The notes beneath the pieces are model-generated. The model made no database searches. It was given only the letters and a program-made list of their open reading frames with translations, and was not told where the DNA came from. Made by a program: the position numbers and the translations under genes. A stretch of 34,354 nucleotides of DNA from JAAYPI01 sp036734385 (lineage in GTDB: Bacteria; Bacteroidota; Bacteroidia; Bacteroidales; Paludibacteraceae). The DNA is taken from assembly GCA_036734385.1 (NCBI GenBank), contig DAIMYQ010000017.1, forward strand, positions 1-34,354, read 5' to 3'. This document shows positions 33,901 to 34,354 of this stretch, in pieces. How positions within the stretch are numbered: position 1 is the first letter of the stretch; every line of letters starts with the position of its first letter.

Positions 33901-34354
33901 CTGATACGAGCAATGCAAGTTTATGGACATCACTTGCTGCTAATAGCTCGGAGACTTATACTATATCAAATGTACAAGGCAGTAATGACGGATATTACCA
34001 CTGTATAGTAACATCAAATACTTGTAGTTGTATAACAGATACTTTAACTTCTCAAATAGATCTTGGCACTAAAACTATTACAGTAATATCTGCCAATACA
34101 ACTTATGGAACTGTAAGTGGAGGTGGAACATATTCTACAGGTACTGTCATTACAATTAAAGCGACACCAAAAACAGGATATGTATTTACCAAATGGAGTG
34201 ATAACAATACCAATGCTTCGCGGTCGATTACTGTTACTACCAATGCCTCATATATTGCTATGTTTGCTGTTGCTAAACATACTATTACGGTTAATGCAGG
34301 GACAGGTGGCACAACAACTGGAGGAGGAATATACAATTACGGTCAAACGGCTAC
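30999..34354 (+). CDS. Very large surface protein with CotH kinase, Ig-like and InlB-type repeats (open at the window edge)
   Basis: From ATG 30999 the frame is open for 1118 codons to the last base, so the gene is incomplete at its 3' end. Order: signal peptide (1 to about 39, V-S-A-Q), a secreted beta-rich N-terminal region (about 40-275), an InlB B-type repeat (278-344: G-T-V-S-G-S-G-T-Y, T-G-Y-V-F-T-Q-W), an Ig-like domain (about 347-445, G-Y-Y-R-C), a CotH region (461 to about 900: L-P-I-M-I-V-R-T, R534-G-S-S-S-M-G, L-L-R-N-K-L-A-I-D, W779-D-Y-E782), a second Ig-like domain (about 931-1022), a second InlB repeat (about 1026-1090) and the start of a third. The shorter CotH protein at 13115 has W-D-F-D where this has W-D-Y-E. 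A T9SS tail is expected beyond the edge but not seen. Confidence 0.88.
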   Translation, partial: MKKSPSWKHFTRTHKLFKQINLFLSVCIALSLLTEVSAQPLYIAGSSTYYNELVGGSASPFGRILTQQTRTNNSVGVKTCLGKAAGTGWFKFTQSDNSWTSQWGGSTVTTLSTNTYYSLGAVYGGSSNLQATIAAGSYYTFIIGQNSSSSNNIAVLLSAETPASVSSVTTTTPAQNTATTITANLGSAISTTSGEGAQYVYLAYSVNSGSYTTVAMTRSSSTVYTADIPSSANTSGAGISYFVFTSPLSAITPTTTGFDFLCFTQSASQSYTVGAIYYTVTANANNSSYGTVSGSGTYTSGNTATLTATATTGYVFTQWNDGSTTNPRIITVTKDTTLTATFIFDAGEKPVITAHRTNINVNNPTDFASMYVSSKGSLANESAFTGATSFLWQKSTDNINWTTYTDGKKATTNNIRPPKIGYYRCLITRTSADTGLPLTLASNSLQVTNAGGSTISLNSTLPIMIVRTDVEAFPTGSFLSSNAALLAGKAKRSVDVKILWDETSVSDKDFIYTQADLTDTTRLYYDKKARMNYRGSSSMGYDKRSYAFTVGDDSCTVDGTWIKDKKKMFKLNETKDKDFILYAAWTDASLLRNKLAIDLYSDMTGDWNSHSRYVELYVDGVYQGIYLFMEENKKEASRVQMDNSGYIFKLDKTDTSDRYTSGGTGCTFVSSITGTQNIGTYGLTIDHGFEMVYPEYDEEDFTTTTWGNRVTALKDRINSFETELKAGNYSTIRDTYLDYGSWADYFIMTELAKNVDGYRISTWFTMKSATSKIKVSPLWDYELSFKNSWDTGKDCSSTSGLLSENDDAHSDAFGTPFWWDGYGKGNAYVGGGLLNDVCFKAKVKERWLIHTGTGGALTDTNIQAKLSALDAILNAKNSSNITPVQREAAKWTGRYSSYATQKSYIDAWLNTSSGRYAALNTIISDYPTYITSASINTVSGISLGDNVTFTATVAGTGTFRYDWYYCATDTSNASLWTSLAANSSETYTISNVQGSNDGYYHCIVTSNTCSCITDTLTSQIDLGTKTITVISANTTYGTVSGGGTYSTGTVITIKATPKTGYVFTKWSDNNTNASRSITVTTNASYIAMFAVAKHTITVNAGTGGTTTGGGIYNYGQTA

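Overview
The window is a 34.4 kb stretch of AT-rich draft sequence from a member of the Bacteroidota, most likely order Bacteroidales. The evidence is the set of type IX secretion (T9SS) sorting tails, promoters of the Bacteroidota form (TTG or TTTG near -33 and TAnnTTTG near -7), the absence of obvious Shine-Dalgarno sites, and Bacteroidales-like versions of FabI, RsmI and tRNA-Ser. Five runs of exactly 100 N (2167-2266, 12249-12348, 20343-20442, 24698-24797, 26278-26377) are scaffold gaps of unknown true length. No insertion sequence, prophage, CRISPR array or rRNA gene was seen.

Layout. 82-588 (-) encodes a small outer-membrane beta-barrel protein. 818-7740 (-) is a six-gene operon: an acyltransferase, a MacB/LolD-type ATPase, two MacB/FtsX-type permeases, a membrane-fusion protein and a TolC-type channel, which together form a tripartite ABC export system. 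7862-10527 (+) holds a Nudix hydrolase, the Na+/H+ antiporter NhaA and a VIT/CCC1-type metal transporter. 10797-15079 (+) holds a two-repeat secreted T9SS cargo protein, an HD-domain protein and a secreted CotH-kinase protein with a discoidin-like domain. 15275-16450 (+) is a stand-alone AICAR formyltransferase. 16831-20507 (-) holds tRNA-Ser(GGA), TatD, a YjjG-like HAD nucleotidase, a coiled-coil lipoprotein, RsmI and a small gene cut by a gap. 20561-24965 (+) holds thymidine kinase, a TPR protein, a DedA membrane protein, AroE and FabI.

25180-34354 (+) is the most interesting part. It contains three paralogous beta-helix proteins resembling the Cthe_2159 carbohydrate-binding family (PF14262). 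The second and third are each preceded by a short T9SS-tailed protein through an identical 4-base ATGA stop/start overlap. They are followed by a very large surface protein (from 30999, still open at the window edge) with Ig-like and InlB-type repeats around a CotH kinase domain. The middle module carries both an in-frame amber stop and a frameshift. My reading is a surface-polymer or cell-surface phosphorylation locus in which short sorting-tail proteins are made in coupled pairs with tail-less beta-helix proteins. That function is inference.

Regulatory layout. Several promoters are packed into or against hairpins: a 16-bp palindrome made of two back-to-back -7 boxes between tdk and the rsmI operon, a 17-bp inverted repeat overlapping the HAD promoter, and a terminator that contains a possible fabI -7 box.
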